Assembly (NCBI GenBank): GCA_005405945.1
Contig: BJHW01000001.1
Coordinates: forward strand, 4,092,001-4,156,000
DNA: 64,000 nt
Origin: Streptomyces violaceusniger
GTDB lineage: Bacteria; Actinomycetota; Actinomycetes; Streptomycetales; Streptomycetaceae
Direction of reading: 5' to 3'
The notes under the pieces are model-generated. The model saw only the letters and a list, made by a program, of their open reading frames with translations, was not told the origin of the DNA and ran no database searches. Shown here piece after piece: positions 1 to 8,896 of the stretch (positions within the stretch are counted from its first letter, which is position 1; every line of letters begins with the position of its first letter). The translations under genes were made by a program, and so were the position numbers.

Positions 1-644
1 GTTGAGGCACGCGGAGGGGACGAGGAAGTCGTCCCGGGTGCCGTAGGTGTCCACACAGCGGCCGGGGTCGGCGAGGACGGCGATCCGCGGATCGAAGTCC
101 GGGTACGGGGCGAGGGCGTCCGACAGCTCGCGGGTGATGGCGCCCTTGCCGGTCCAGCCGTCGACGAAGACGACGTCGGCCGGGTCGTGGTGGTCCGCCA
201 GCCAGCGCAGCGCGGCCGTGTCGATGCCGCGGCCGCGCACGATGGAGATCGCGTAGTGCGGGAGGTCCAGCCCGTGGGCGTGGCGCGCCCAGCGGCGCAT
301 CAGCACCCCGACGGGGGTGCCGGCGCGGGCGAGCGAGACGAGGACGGGGCGCGGGAGCGCTCGGCGAGCACGGTCTCGGTGACCGCGCCGACCGCGCGGG
401 CGATCCGGGCGGCGGAGGTGTCGAGGGCGGCCCGGAACAGCTCCTGGTACCGCTCGCTCGGCTGGTACTCCACGGGCAGCGACTCGGCGTAGTGCGCGCC
501 CCCGCTCTGGATCGCCTCCTCCCGCTCCTCGGTGGGCGCTTCGAGGGTGACGTGGGAGAAGTCCTGGAGCAGCCAGCCCACCTCTTCGGGGGCGTAGGAC
601 GAGAAGTCCGGCCCGCGCAGGGGCTCGTACGACGGTCGGTGCAT
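1..644 (-). CDS. StiP/PRTase_1-family protein of the Ter locus, 3' end off window, frameshifted
   Basis: Partial gene starting at ATG 644 and running past base 1. The first ~100 residues (MHRPSYEPLRGPDFSSY...) are followed near base 350 by a -1 frameshift. Restoring one base in the G/C run there continues as RPVLVSLARAGTPVGVLMRR, then a segment with HYAISIVRGRGID and VVFVDGWTGKGAI, open to the window edge. The VFVDGWTGKG segment resembles the phosphate-binding loop of phosphoribosyltransferase folds. This matches the family first called PRTase_1 and later StiP (annotated as a cysteine protease), which is linked to TerD gene clusters. The biochemical activity is not established. It is the most distal gene seen of a leftward operon with the next two genes. 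The break is probably a base-calling error because both halves are intact. Confidence 0.72.
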
Positions 645-655
645 GGGCGGTGCCT

Positions 656-2680
656 GTCGTTCGGGGACGGTGCGGGGGGTGGGTGGGGTCCGGGGCGGTA
701 GGACGGCACGACGGCCAGCACCAGCCGGTCCGTGTGCGCGCTCAAGCCGGCGAGCAGCCCGTCGGGGGCGTGCAGCGCGGGCGTGTCGGCGGTCGAGTCG
801 ACGACGGCGACGACGGCGTCGAAGCGGCGGCCGGGGTCGGCGCCGGGCGCCACGTTGTAGGCGTAGCGGGGCCCGGGGCCGTCGGCGGGCTCGTCGTGCG
901 CGGGGAAGGTCAGCCGGGTCCTGATGGCGTACCCGGGGTCGTCGACGGCGAGCACGGGCGAGCGGGTGGTCGTCGAATACCGCACCTCGACGCCGTCGAG
1001 CGCCTCGTCCAGCGCCTCCGCGATCCGCAGCGGCGCGTACATCAGCTCCTCGAACCCGAGGACGAGGACGCGGCGGAGGGGGCGGGGCGGGGTGGGGGCG
1101 CCACCGGCGCCGGGGCCGCCCGGCCCGCCCAGGGCGGGCGCGGCCCGGCGTGAGGTTGCCGCCGGGTCGTCAGCAGGCGCGGCCGGTGCGTCCGGTGCGT
1201 CTGGCGCGGCAGGCGCGGCCAGCGCGGCCGATGCGGCCGATGCGGCCGATGCGGCCCCATGGCCCGGCGCAGCCAGATCGTCCGGCGCGGCCCCATGGCC
1301 CGGCGCGGCAAGCGCGGCAAGCGCGCCCGGGTCGTCCGGCGCAGCCGCATGGCCCGGCGCAGCCGGATCGTCCGGCGCAGCCGCATGGCCCGGCGCGGCA
1401 AGCGCGGCAAGCTCGCCCGGGTCGTCCGGCGCAGCCGGTGCATCTGGCGCGGCAGGCGCGACCGGGTGGCCCGGGTCGTCCGGCCCGGCAAGCGCGGTAG
1501 CAGCTGGCGCGGTAAACGCGCCCGCGTGGTCCGAGGCCGGTGCGGTGTGTCCCGCGGGCGCCGCCGGGGCGGTGCCGGGCGGCGCGGCAGAAGCGTCCGG
1601 CGATTCCCCCAGCGCCGCCGCGAGGCGGGTGGCCATGGCGGGGAGGGCCGCTTCGAGGCGGGTGCGGTGAGCGGGGGTGAAGCCGTGGCGGCCGCCATCC
1701 GGAAGCCCCTCGGGCCAGCCGAGGTCCACGCGGACGGCGGAGGTGTCCGCGTGGAGGGCTGAGGTGTCCGCGTGGAGGGCGGAGGTGTCCGCGTGGAGGG
1801 CGGAGGTGTCTTTGAGGCGCCCGGTGGCGCCCTTACGGCCCTCGGTGGCGCCCTTACGGTGCTCGGTCGCGCCCTCACGGGCCTCGGCGGCCGCCTCATG
1901 CGCGGCCACCAGCTCCGCGCCGCGCTCCAGGACGTCGTCGGGGAGGTGAACCGCTCCGGCCGCGGCGGCGACCAGGTCGACGCGGGCGCCGAGGTCGGCC
2001 GCGAAGGCGTCCAGGCGGGCGCGGTCCTCGGACGAGCGCATGTCCACCAGGGCGACCACCACATAGTGGTCGCGGGGGAAGCGGCGGTGGAGGGCGGCGA
2101 TCGTGTTGAGGACCGTACGGCCGGTGGAGAACTCGTCGTCCACGAGGACCAGCGGGCCCGTCGAGGCCAGGAGCCCGGGGTCCTCGGGGAGCAGCAGATG
2201 GGAGGTGGCGTGGCTGTGCTCCTCCTCGAAACCGCCCACCGTGGCGACGCCCGGCACCGGGCGGCGGGTGGAGTGGAGGTACGGGGCGAGGGCGAGCCCG
2301 TCGGCCACGCTGTGACCGAGGCCGGTGGCGGTCTCCGCGTATCCGAGCACCACCGCGCGCGCCGCCGCCTCGTCGCCCAGCAGTTCCCGCACCCGGCGGC
2401 CGAGCCGCACGCCCGCGCCGTGGACGGTGGCGGGGCGCTGCGGGACGTGCTTGCCGAGCACGTTGGAGACCAGCAGATGGGCCCGCTTGGGGTTGCGCCG
2501 CAGGGCCAGCCCCAGCAGCTCGCGCAACCGCGCGCCGCCGTCGCCGTCGCCGTTCCGGCTGCCGACACCGTCCTGGCCGCCGTCGCAGCCCCCGACCCCG
2601 GCCCCGGCCACGCCCCCGCCCAGCCGTACTCCGAGCCGGTCCGCGACCCACTGTCCCGACCACACGTTGCCCACGCTCAC
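656..2680 (-). CDS. Phosphoribosyltransferase (PRTase_2) with C-terminal TRSP-like domain and long Ala/Pro linker
   Basis: Long reading frame starting at GTG 2680 (GTG 2689 and 2674 are alternatives), about 70 bp after the CitE-like gene. Residues ~1-230 are a phosphoribosyltransferase-like domain: NPKRAHLLVSNVLGKHVP, a GYAETATGLGHSVADGL segment and the PRPP-loop-like LVLVDDEFSTGRTVLNT. Residues ~240-450 are a low-complexity Ala/Pro/Asp linker encoded by tandem repeats. The C-terminal ~110 residues (VLVLGFEELMYAPLRIAEAL..., YAYNVAPG) match the TRSP domain that accompanies this PRTase family. The family is proposed to help make a nucleoside-like metabolite in Ter systems; this is inference from gene context. 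The frame has no stop before the next gene starts at 644 and stays open to the window edge, so the 3' end given here is approximate and a missing base near 660-700 is likely. Confidence 0.68.
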
Positions 2681-2751
2681 GCCGCTCACGCCGCCCTGCG
2701 CCTCGTTTCCCTCGTCCCTCGTCCCCGGGCCCGTGCCGGGCCCGGTTCGCC

Positions 2752-3939
2752 CTACGTCCGCAGGCTCGCCGCCAGCAGCTCCACGAAGCTCACATCCTCC
2801 CGGGCCACCCCGAAGACCTCCGCGCGCAGCAGGATCCGCTCGGCCCAGGCCCGGTGCGGCTTCACCTCGTTCATTTTGTTGGTGTACGAGGAGCGCAGCA
2901 CACCGCCCCCGCAGCGCTGCGGCTCGAGGATGTCCACCGCGTCGCTGAACTCCTCGTGGCTGACGACGGAGAGCGCGTGCACCGGGGCCACATGGCTGGG
3001 GTGGATGCAGGTCTTGCCCTGGAGACCGTTGGCCCGGTCCAGCTCGATCTCGCGCAGCAGCCCGTCCATGTGGTGCTCGATCAGCGCGGTGCGCAGCGAC
3101 TCGGCCCGGCCGCTGCTGAAGGGGCTGATCCGCAGCTGCGGCTTGAACATCCGCTCATGCGGTTTGAAGTACTCCCACACCGGCCCGGTGATCGTGAAGC
3201 CCGTGCCATCGGCCCGGCCCAGCATGTTCACCACGTCCCCGATCACGGACGCGACCAGCTGGACGTCGTAGGCGGTCATGTCCGGCGCCCTGCGCAGCCC
3301 GTACGCCGAGCACAGATCGGTGACACCGAGGCGCAGCGCCAGCACCCGCTCCCGGTATTTGTCGACGATCCGGCTGATGCCGCTGAGGCTGTCGGTGCGC
3401 GTTTCGCGGTGCATCAGCTCCGGCGATTCGAGGACCGGCATCGCGAACAGCCGCCGTCCGCCCAACGCCTCGGTCACCTGGGCGGTTTCGGCCGACATCA
3501 GCGCCTCGAGAAAGGCTCCGCCACGCTCCTCGGTGAACTTCGGCAGTACGAATCCGGACAGCAGCCGCACGCCCGCGCCGAGCCGGGAGACGAGATCGAC
3601 GATCTGCTCGGGGGTACGGACCCGGATGAAGAGCAGCGGCAGCGAGGTGCCCGAGCCGCGCCCGGGCAGCTCCGCGAACTGCCGTACGAGGTTCTCCTCC
3701 GCGCCCGCCACCTCGGCGTCGTCGATGGAGTCCTCCAGGCACAGCACCATGGAGACCACGCCGCGACCTGCCTGTTTGACGATGTCGTCGGCCAGCCGGG
3801 GCCGGGTCGCCGGGCAGTACAGGGTGGCGCCGAGGGCGACGGCCAGCGTCCGGGTGGGCGAGTCCACGCTGAATTCACCGGGCTCCCGGTGGAAGAGGTT
3901 CGTTCGCACGTCGTCCGGCAGATGTTCGAAATGCCGCAT
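2752..3939 (-). CDS. HpcH/HpaI (CitE-like) aldolase/lyase family protein of the Ter locus
   Basis: 395 residues, start ATG 3939. The protein has the CitE/HpcH TIM-barrel signature: VSMVLCLEDSIDDAE near residue 65, RLGVTDLCSAYGLRR mid-protein and QGKTCIHPSHVAPVH near residue 305. These fit the Mg2+-binding acidic residue and C-terminal GK.CIHP motif of CitE-like C-C bond lyases. In Ter loci this family sits with phosphoribosyltransferases and is thought to process an acyl or keto group on an unknown metabolite. The substrate cannot be told from sequence. It heads the leftward operon that includes the PRTase-TRSP and StiP-type genes and is divergent from the TerD-domain gene at 4174. Confidence 0.82.
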   Translation of the reverse strand: MRHFEHLPDDVRTNLFHREPGEFSVDSPTRTLAVALGATLYCPATRPRLADDIVKQAGRGVVSMVLCLEDSIDDAEVAGAEENLVRQFAELPGRGSGTSLPLLFIRVRTPEQIVDLVSRLGAGVRLLSGFVLPKFTEERGGAFLEALMSAETAQVTEALGGRRLFAMPVLESPELMHRETRTDSLSGISRIVDKYRERVLALRLGVTDLCSAYGLRRAPDMTAYDVQLVASVIGDVVNMLGRADGTGFTITGPVWEYFKPHERMFKPQLRISPFSSGRAESLRTALIEHHMDGLLREIELDRANGLQGKTCIHPSHVAPVHALSVVSHEEFSDAVDILEPQRCGGGVLRSSYTNKMNEVKPHRAWAERILLRAEVFGVAREDVSFVELLAASLRT

Positions 3940-4012
3940 ACAACTCCCCGCACTGCCGGTACGCCGCCTGGGTCACGCCGACCCGCGGTTGGCCGATAAT
4001 CGTACGTGCGGC

Positions 4013-4058
4013 CATGGGTCAAAAGTTCCCCAAGGGCGTGAAACTCACGTAACCCATG
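4013..4058. promoter_or_regulatory. Inverted repeat in divergent Ter promoter region
   Basis: CATGGGT at 4013-4019 and ACCCATG at 4052-4058 form perfect 7-bp arms. Between them lies CGTGAAACTCACG (4037-4049), itself a small inverted repeat. The site is in the 234-bp gap between the leftward CitE-like gene and the rightward TerD gene, so it could serve one regulator acting on both. No regulator gene is visible locally. Confidence 0.35.
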
Positions 4059-4173
4059 TGCGTCCGCGTGGTGTCCGGCATGCCCGCCCCGCCGCCCCGT
4101 ACCACCCCCGCGCCGCCGCCCGCCGCGTACCCTGCGTTGTCCCCGCACCCACCGGGAAGGCAGGATTGCCGCC

Positions 4174-5300
4174 ATGACGCAGGCGATGCTGAAGGGATCG
4201 AACATCCCGCTGGAGGCCACGGCCATACGCGCGGTGCTGCGCTGGACCCCCGGCACGGACGTACCCGACGTGGACGCCTCGGCGCTGCTGCTGGGGCCGG
4301 ACGACCGGGTGCGCTCGGACGAGGACTTCGTCTTCTACAACCAGCCGCGGCACCCCTCGGGCCTGGTCCGGCATCTGCCCAAGAAGTCGAACCAGGACGC
4401 GCTGACGGACACCATCGAGGCCGAGCTGGTCGGGCTGGAGCCGGAGGTGCGCCGGGTGGTGATCGCCGCGTCCGCCGACGGCGGCACCTTCGGGCAGGTA
4501 CGGGATCTGAGCCTGCTGCTGTACGACGCCTCGCCCGGTGCGCCGGACGACGCGGACGCCCAGCCGGTCGCGATCTTCGCGGTACTGCCGGACACCGGCA
4601 AGGAGACCGCGCTGATCTGCGGAGAGGTCTACCGGCGCGGCGACGGCTGGAAGTTCCGGGCCCTGGGGCAGGGCTATGAGTCGGGGCTGGTCGGGCTGGC
4701 CACGCAGTACGGGATCTCGGTGGAGGACGGTGAGGGCGGCCCGGAGGACGATGCCGCGGCCGAGCCGGAGGCCATCGCCGCGGCCGAGCCCTCGGCCCCG
4801 GAAACCCCGGCCCCCGCCCCTGAGCCCGCGGCCACCGCGGCCGCCGCGGCCACCGCGCCCCCTTCGGCCCCCGGCACTCCGCTCCCGCCGCCGTCCGACG
4901 CGACGACCCAGGCCCATCCCCCGGCGTACGGCTATCCGCACCCGGTGTCGCCCGACCCCTGGGATCCGCACCGCACCCAGCCCATGCACCCCGCCGCCGC
5001 GCAGGGCGACAGCGGCTACGCCTATGTGCCGTCGCAGGTGCCGCCCCCGCCCCCACAGACCCCGGGCGCGGGGTATCCGCAGCCGCCCGCCCAGCCCCCG
5101 GCGCAGCCCGGCTACGGCTATCCGCAGCCGCAGCCGCAGCCGCAGCCGGGATACGGCTATCCGCAGCCCCCGCGTACGGCTATCCGCAGCAGGTGCAGCC
5201 GACGGGGCCGGTGCCGCCGCCCCCGCCGCCGATCCCCGCCCAGGTGCCGGACCCCCATTTCGTCCTGCCGCCGCAGGGCCCGCAGTTCCAGAACAGGTAG
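4174..5300 (+). CDS. TerD-domain protein with Pro/Gln/Tyr-rich C-terminal tail (one frameshift)
   Basis: Starts ATG 4174 after GGGAAGG. Residues ~1-185 are a TerD domain: PDVDASALLLGPDDRV, SDEDFVFYNQPRHPSG, GTFGQVRDLSLLLYD and WKFRALGQGYESGLVGLA. The rest is disordered: an Ala/Glu/Pro stretch, then repeats of GYGYPQP ending PHFVLPPQGPQFQNR. One C is missing from a C run near 5169; correcting it moves the frame to the TAG at 5298-5300 and gives 375 residues. Without correction the frame would run on as nonsense antisense to the next gene. TerD domains bind calcium in characterised relatives and are tied to tellurite, phage and envelope stress. The tail suggests surface, membrane or self-association behaviour (inference). 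Confidence 0.85.
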
Positions 5301-5337
5301 GAGCGGACGGGGACGGGGGCCGCGGGGCGGACCGGGG

Positions 5338-6066
5338 TCACACCTTGGACTTGTAGCCCCGGCCCCACTGGAGGCCCCAGCCGTACAGCCGGTCCAGCTC
5401 CGCCTGGAAGCCGTAGACGTACTTCACCTCGCGGCGGACCATCATCTCGCCCTTGACGTTCTCGATCAGGACGACGGCGCAGGAGCGCGCCTGCGGGGCG
5501 CGCTCGTCGAGGGCGATCTCCACCCGCGGCCCATTGCTCGGATAGAGCGTGACCAGGCCGTGGGTGCGGTCGAAGGCGGGGGTGCCGTCGTAGATGTAGA
5601 CGAAGACGAGCAGTCGCTTGATGTCGTCCTTGTGGTCCATGTTGACGTAGACCGTCTCACCGGACCCGGAGCCGAACCGGTCGTCGCCGCTGAGCTTGAC
5701 GTACGGCGGCTCGTTGAGATTGCCGAAGAACTCGCCCAGCGGCTGCACCACGCCCTTGGAGCCGCTCTTCAGCTCGTACATCACCGCGAGGTCGAGGTCG
5801 ACATTGACCAACGCGGGCCCCTGGGCCTGCACCGGCTCGGGCTTGAACATCTGCAGCGGATGGCGCAGCGAGCCGCGCCGCGCCCTGCTGTTGAAGTCCG
5901 AGGTGCGCATCTGCCAGGAGAGGTTGATGCGCAGATTGCCGGTGGCGGCCCCCTGCTTGGTCAGCGAGATCGACGCATGCCGCTTGGTCAGCTCGACCAC
6001 ACCGGACGCGTCACCACTGTCGAACTGACGCCATGCGGACCGTCCCCAGTTGTTCCAGAACGCCAT
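5338..6066 (-). CDS. TerD-family (TerA-like) tellurium resistance protein
   Basis: 242 residues from ATG 6066 (MAFWNNWGRSAWRQFDSG). The N-terminal ~45 residues carry VVELTKRHASISLTKQG, an element seen before the TerD fold in TerA-like proteins. The remainder shows LVNVDLDLAVMYELKSG, PPYVKLSGDDRFGSGSGE and IYDGTPAFDRTHGLVTLY, matching the TerD beta-sandwich with acidic calcium-binding positions. It lies tail-to-tail with the preceding TerD-tail gene (38 bp apart) and upstream of a strong hairpin. Probably a cytosolic or membrane-associated member of the same Ter complex. Confidence 0.8.
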   Translation of the reverse strand: MAFWNNWGRSAWRQFDSGDASGVVELTKRHASISLTKQGAATGNLRINLSWQMRTSDFNSRARRGSLRHPLQMFKPEPVQAQGPALVNVDLDLAVMYELKSGSKGVVQPLGEFFGNLNEPPYVKLSGDDRFGSGSGETVYVNMDHKDDIKRLLVFVYIYDGTPAFDRTHGLVTLYPSNGPRVEIALDERAPQARSCAVVLIENVKGEMMVRREVKYVYGFQAELDRLYGWGLQWGRGYKSKV

Positions 6067-6153
6067 GGTGCGCACCCCCACCCTTCGTCGCTCGCTGCCT
6101 CGAAGCTGCCGGAAGGCTGCCCGGGAAACGGCCCGACAAGCCGCTCAACCGCC

Positions 6154-6193
6154 GCGGGGCGGCCGGGAGGTCGGAAGACCTCGGCCGCCCCGC
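6154..6193 (-). terminator. Hairpin terminator after the DUF475 gene
   Basis: GCGGGGCGGCCG (6154-6165) pairs with CGGCCGCCCCGC (6182-6193), with a further AGGTC/GACCT inner stem and a GGAA loop. It sits about 40 bp beyond the stop of the leftward DUF475 gene. No U-run follows, which is usual for Streptomyces terminators. Confidence 0.65.
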
Positions 6194-6235
6194 TCAGAGC
6201 GTTCCTCAAACGCCGCCGCGTCACACTCCCGGCGG

Positions 6236-7426
6236 TCAGACTCCGGAGGTGACTTCCGTCTTGGCCTCCGCATCCTCCCCGGCGGCCGCCTCCCGGCGGT
6301 TGCGCACCACCGAGGACCAGTACGAGGCGGCGATCAGCACCACGCCCACCAGGCCGGTGATGACCTCGTGGATCTCGTACTTGATCGTGACCAGCAGGAT
6401 CACGGCCAGCGCGCCGATCGCGTAGTGCGCGCCGTGCTCCAGGTAGACGTAGTCGTCGAGAGTGCCCCTGCGGACCAGGAAGACGGTCAGCGACCGGATG
6501 TACATGGCGCCGATGCCCAGACCCAGCGCCATCTCGAAGATGTCGTTGGTGACCGCGAAGGCGCCGATGACCCCGTCGAAGGAGAAGGACGCGTCGATGA
6601 CCTCGAGGTAGAGGAAGAGGAAGAACGCGGCCTTGCCGGCCAGGCCGACCACGGTGGCGCCGCCGGAGCCACGCCCGCCGCTGCCGTTGAGCTGGGCGTT
6701 CGCGGCGGCCTTCGCGGCCTCGCCGTCCTCGCCCCCGGCCTCAGCGGTCTCGTCGCCCTCGTCTTCGTCCTCCTCTTCGAGCTTGTCCTCGAAGTAGCCG
6801 GAGATGCCGCCGACGATCAGATAGGTGAGCAGACCGGCGACGCCGGACAACAGGACGGTGGCGCTCTTGTCACCGCCGCCGTGGGCCACGTCGGTGGCCA
6901 CGGTGGTGGCGACGATCAGCAGCGCGAGCAGGGCGACCACGATCGAGAACGTGTCCAGCTTGCCCAGCTTGGCGAGCGGCTTCTCCAGCCACCCCAGCCA
7001 CCTGATGTCCCGCTCCTCGAAGATGAAGTCGAGGAAGATCATCAGCAGGAAGATCCCGCCGAAGGCCGCGATCGCCGGATGCGCCGCCGTGACCAGGTGC
7101 TCGTACTGGTTCTTGTCGTTGATCGCCAGATCGACGGCCTCGATGGGGCTCATCTTGGCCGTGACGGCGACGATGATCACCGGGAAGACCAGCCGCATGC
7201 CGAAGACGGCGATCAGGATGCCGACGGTCAGGAAGATCTTCTGCCAGAAGGCGTTCATCTTGCGCAGAACGCCCGCGTTGATGACCGCGTTGTCGAATGA
7301 GAGCGAGATCTCCAGGATCGAGAGGATCCCGACGATGGCGAGCCCCTGCCACCCCCAGAGGACGCCGGCCAGGGCCAGACCGATCGCCGTGACGGCGAAC
7401 GACCAACCAAAGGTTTTCAGGAGCAC
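6236..7426 (-). CDS. DUF475 family TerC-like integral membrane protein
   Basis: 396 residues from GTG 7426. Hydrophobic from the start, with about nine predicted membrane segments. Two copies of the TerC-type acidic membrane motif are visible: ILEISLSFDNAVINAGVLRK near residue 40 and YLEVIDASFSFDGVIGAFAV near residue 270. A cytoplasmic loop between the halves is extremely acidic (DKLEEEDEDEGDETAEAGGE). TerC-type proteins are thought to export or handle metal ions, notably Mn2+, and to anchor Ter protein complexes at the membrane. This gene precedes two terD genes in the arrangement conserved across Streptomyces. Transport substrate is not deducible here. Confidence 0.88.
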   Translation of the reverse strand: MLLKTFGWSFAVTAIGLALAGVLWGWQGLAIVGILSILEISLSFDNAVINAGVLRKMNAFWQKIFLTVGILIAVFGMRLVFPVIIVAVTAKMSPIEAVDLAINDKNQYEHLVTAAHPAIAAFGGIFLLMIFLDFIFEERDIRWLGWLEKPLAKLGKLDTFSIVVALLALLIVATTVATDVAHGGGDKSATVLLSGVAGLLTYLIVGGISGYFEDKLEEEDEDEGDETAEAGGEDGEAAKAAANAQLNGSGGRGSGGATVVGLAGKAAFFLFLYLEVIDASFSFDGVIGAFAVTNDIFEMALGLGIGAMYIRSLTVFLVRRGTLDDYVYLEHGAHYAIGALAVILLVTIKYEIHEVITGLVGVVLIAASYWSSVVRNRREAAAGEDAEAKTEVTSGV

Positions 7427-7477
7427 TGCCTACCCAATCCTTCGTCGTAAGGTCTCCCCCGCGCGCTTTACGCGGTT

Positions 7478-8053
7478 TTACGAAACGTTGACTCCGAAGT
7501 CTAGAGCGATGCCTCGCAGACCCGACGCGTACCCCTGCCCCACGGCCCTGAACTTCCATTCGCCGCCGTAGCGATAGACCTCGCCGAAGATCATCGCGGT
7601 CTCGCCGGAGGCGTCCTCGGAGAGGTCGTAGCGGGCCAGCTCCTGGCCGTCCGCCTGGTTCACCACCCGGATGAAGGCGTTGCTGACCTGCCCGAACGTC
7701 TGGCGCCTGGCCTCGGCCTCATGGATGGAGACCGGAAAGACGATCTTGTCGACCTCGGCCGGGACCTTGCTCAGATCGATCAGCAGGGACTCGTCGTCAC
7801 CCTCGCCCTCGCCGGTGAGGTTGTCGCCGGTGTGCTCGACGGAGCCCTCCGGGCTCTTGAGGTTGTTGTAGAAGATGAAGTACTCATCGCCGAGCACCCG
7901 CCCCGACCGGCACAGCAGGGCGCTGGCGTCGAGGTCGAACGGCGCTCCGGTGGTGGAGCGCGCGTCCCAGCCCAGGCCGATGAGCACCTGTGTGAGGTTC
8001 GGAGCGGCTTTGGAGAGGGAGACATTGCCCCCCTTGGCGAGTGTGACGCCCAT
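7478..8053 (-). CDS. terD: TerD family calcium-binding stress protein
   Basis: 191 residues, ATG 8053. Canonical single TerD domain: MGVTLAKGGNVSLSK, PFDLDASALLC, YFIFYNNLKSPEGSVEHTGD, GEGEGDDESLLIDLSKVP, RQTFGQVSNAFIRVVNQ and WKFRAVGQGYASGLRGIA. Acidic residues in the DLDASA and NNLKSPEGS..GEGEGDDE segments correspond to the known calcium sites. It is 51 bp upstream of the DUF475 gene and about two-thirds identical to the next terD, indicating tandem duplication. Likely role: tellurite and membrane-stress tolerance with the DUF475 protein. Confidence 0.92.
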   Translation of the reverse strand: MGVTLAKGGNVSLSKAAPNLTQVLIGLGWDARSTTGAPFDLDASALLCRSGRVLGDEYFIFYNNLKSPEGSVEHTGDNLTGEGEGDDESLLIDLSKVPAEVDKIVFPVSIHEAEARRQTFGQVSNAFIRVVNQADGQELARYDLSEDASGETAMIFGEVYRYGGEWKFRAVGQGYASGLRGIALDFGVNVS

Positions 8054-8092
8054 GATGCTGTTTCCTCCCGGGTGTTGCGTGGGTGATACGCG

Positions 8093-8139
8093 TCCGGCGC
8101 CGCACCCCTGCCACTGGGGCGCGGGGGTGCGGCGCCGGA
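8093..8139 (-). terminator. Perfect 16-bp stem-loop between the two terD genes
   Basis: TCCGGCGCCGCACCCC (8093-8108) is exactly complementary to GGGGTGCGGCGCCGGA (8124-8139), with a 15-nt loop. It lies downstream of the terD gene at 8198-8773 and just upstream of the next terD start at 8053. It should terminate or attenuate transcription, or protect the 3' end of the first message. Confidence 0.72.
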
Positions 8140-8197
8140 ATGATGTGTGCCCTGTCGGCGGCCTTCGGCGGCCTTCGACGGCCCGCTCGGACGTCGC

Positions 8198-8773
8198 TCA
8201 GACGTTGACGCCGAAGTCCTGCGCGATGCCGCGCAGGCCCGAGGCGTACCCCTGCCCGATGGCGCGGAACTTCCACTCCGCGCCGTTCCGGTACAGCTCG
8301 CCGAAGACCATGGCGGTCTCGGTCGAGGCGTCCTCGGACAGGTCGTAGCGGGCGAGCTCGTTGCCGTCGGCCTGGTTCACCACGCGGATGAAGGCGTTGC
8401 GCACCTGGCCGAAGCTCTGCTGACGGGTCTCGGCGTCATAGATCGACACCGGGAAGACGATCTTGGCGACATCGGCGGGGACGCCCGCCAGGTTCACCTT
8501 GATCTGCTCGTCGTCGCCCTCGCCCTCACCGGTGAGGTTGTCACCGGTGTGCTCGACGGAGCCGTCAGGGCTCTTGAGGTTGTTGAAGAAGACGAAGTTC
8601 TGGTCGTTGCCGACCTTGCCCTCGGCGTTGGTCAGCAGGGCGCTGGCGTCGAGGTCGAAGTCCGTGCCCGTGGTGGTGCGGGCGTCCCAGCCAAGGCCCA
8701 CGACGACCGCGGTCAGGTTCGGGGCTTCCTTGGTCAGCGAGACGTTGCCGCCCTTGCTGAGGCTGACTCCCAC
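8198..8773 (-). CDS. terD: TerD family calcium-binding stress protein (second copy)
   Basis: 191 residues from GTG 8773, preceded by GGGAGG; an upstream in-frame start at 8785 lacks this site. Sequence VGVSLSKGGNVSLTKEAPNL, DFDLDASALLTNAEGK, FVFFNNLKSPDGSVEHTGDN, GEGEGDDEQIKVNLAGVP, RQQSFGQVRNAFIRVVNQ and WKFRAIGQGYASGLRGIAQD gives every TerD calcium-site element. It is the paralogue of the downstream terD. A perfect hairpin separates them, so the two copies may be expressed at different levels. Confidence 0.93.
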   Translation of the reverse strand: MGVSLSKGGNVSLTKEAPNLTAVVVGLGWDARTTTGTDFDLDASALLTNAEGKVGNDQNFVFFNNLKSPDGSVEHTGDNLTGEGEGDDEQIKVNLAGVPADVAKIVFPVSIYDAETRQQSFGQVRNAFIRVVNQADGNELARYDLSEDASTETAMVFGELYRNGAEWKFRAIGQGYASGLRGIAQDFGVNV

Positions 8774-8896
8774 GAGTCCTCCCAAAAAAGGTTCGTCAGG
8801 AGCACTGCGTGCCCCTTCATCAAAGGTTTCCCATCAGGATCAACGCGTCGATCCTAGTGAGCGGTTCCCGACCGCTACAGGGTTTCGGGGCCCGGA

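Noticed and set aside
1042..2568. 508-residue minus-strand reading frame rich in Arg, Pro, Thr and Ser
   Set aside because: It is a shadow of the PRTase-TRSP gene. The neighbouring frame holds VDDEFSTGRTVLNT and other family motifs, while this one is low-complexity throughout.
5173..6252. Extension of the 4174 TerD frame to 692 residues
   Set aside because: It arises from the missing base at ~5169 and runs antisense through the TerA-like gene. The corrected frame stops at 5300.
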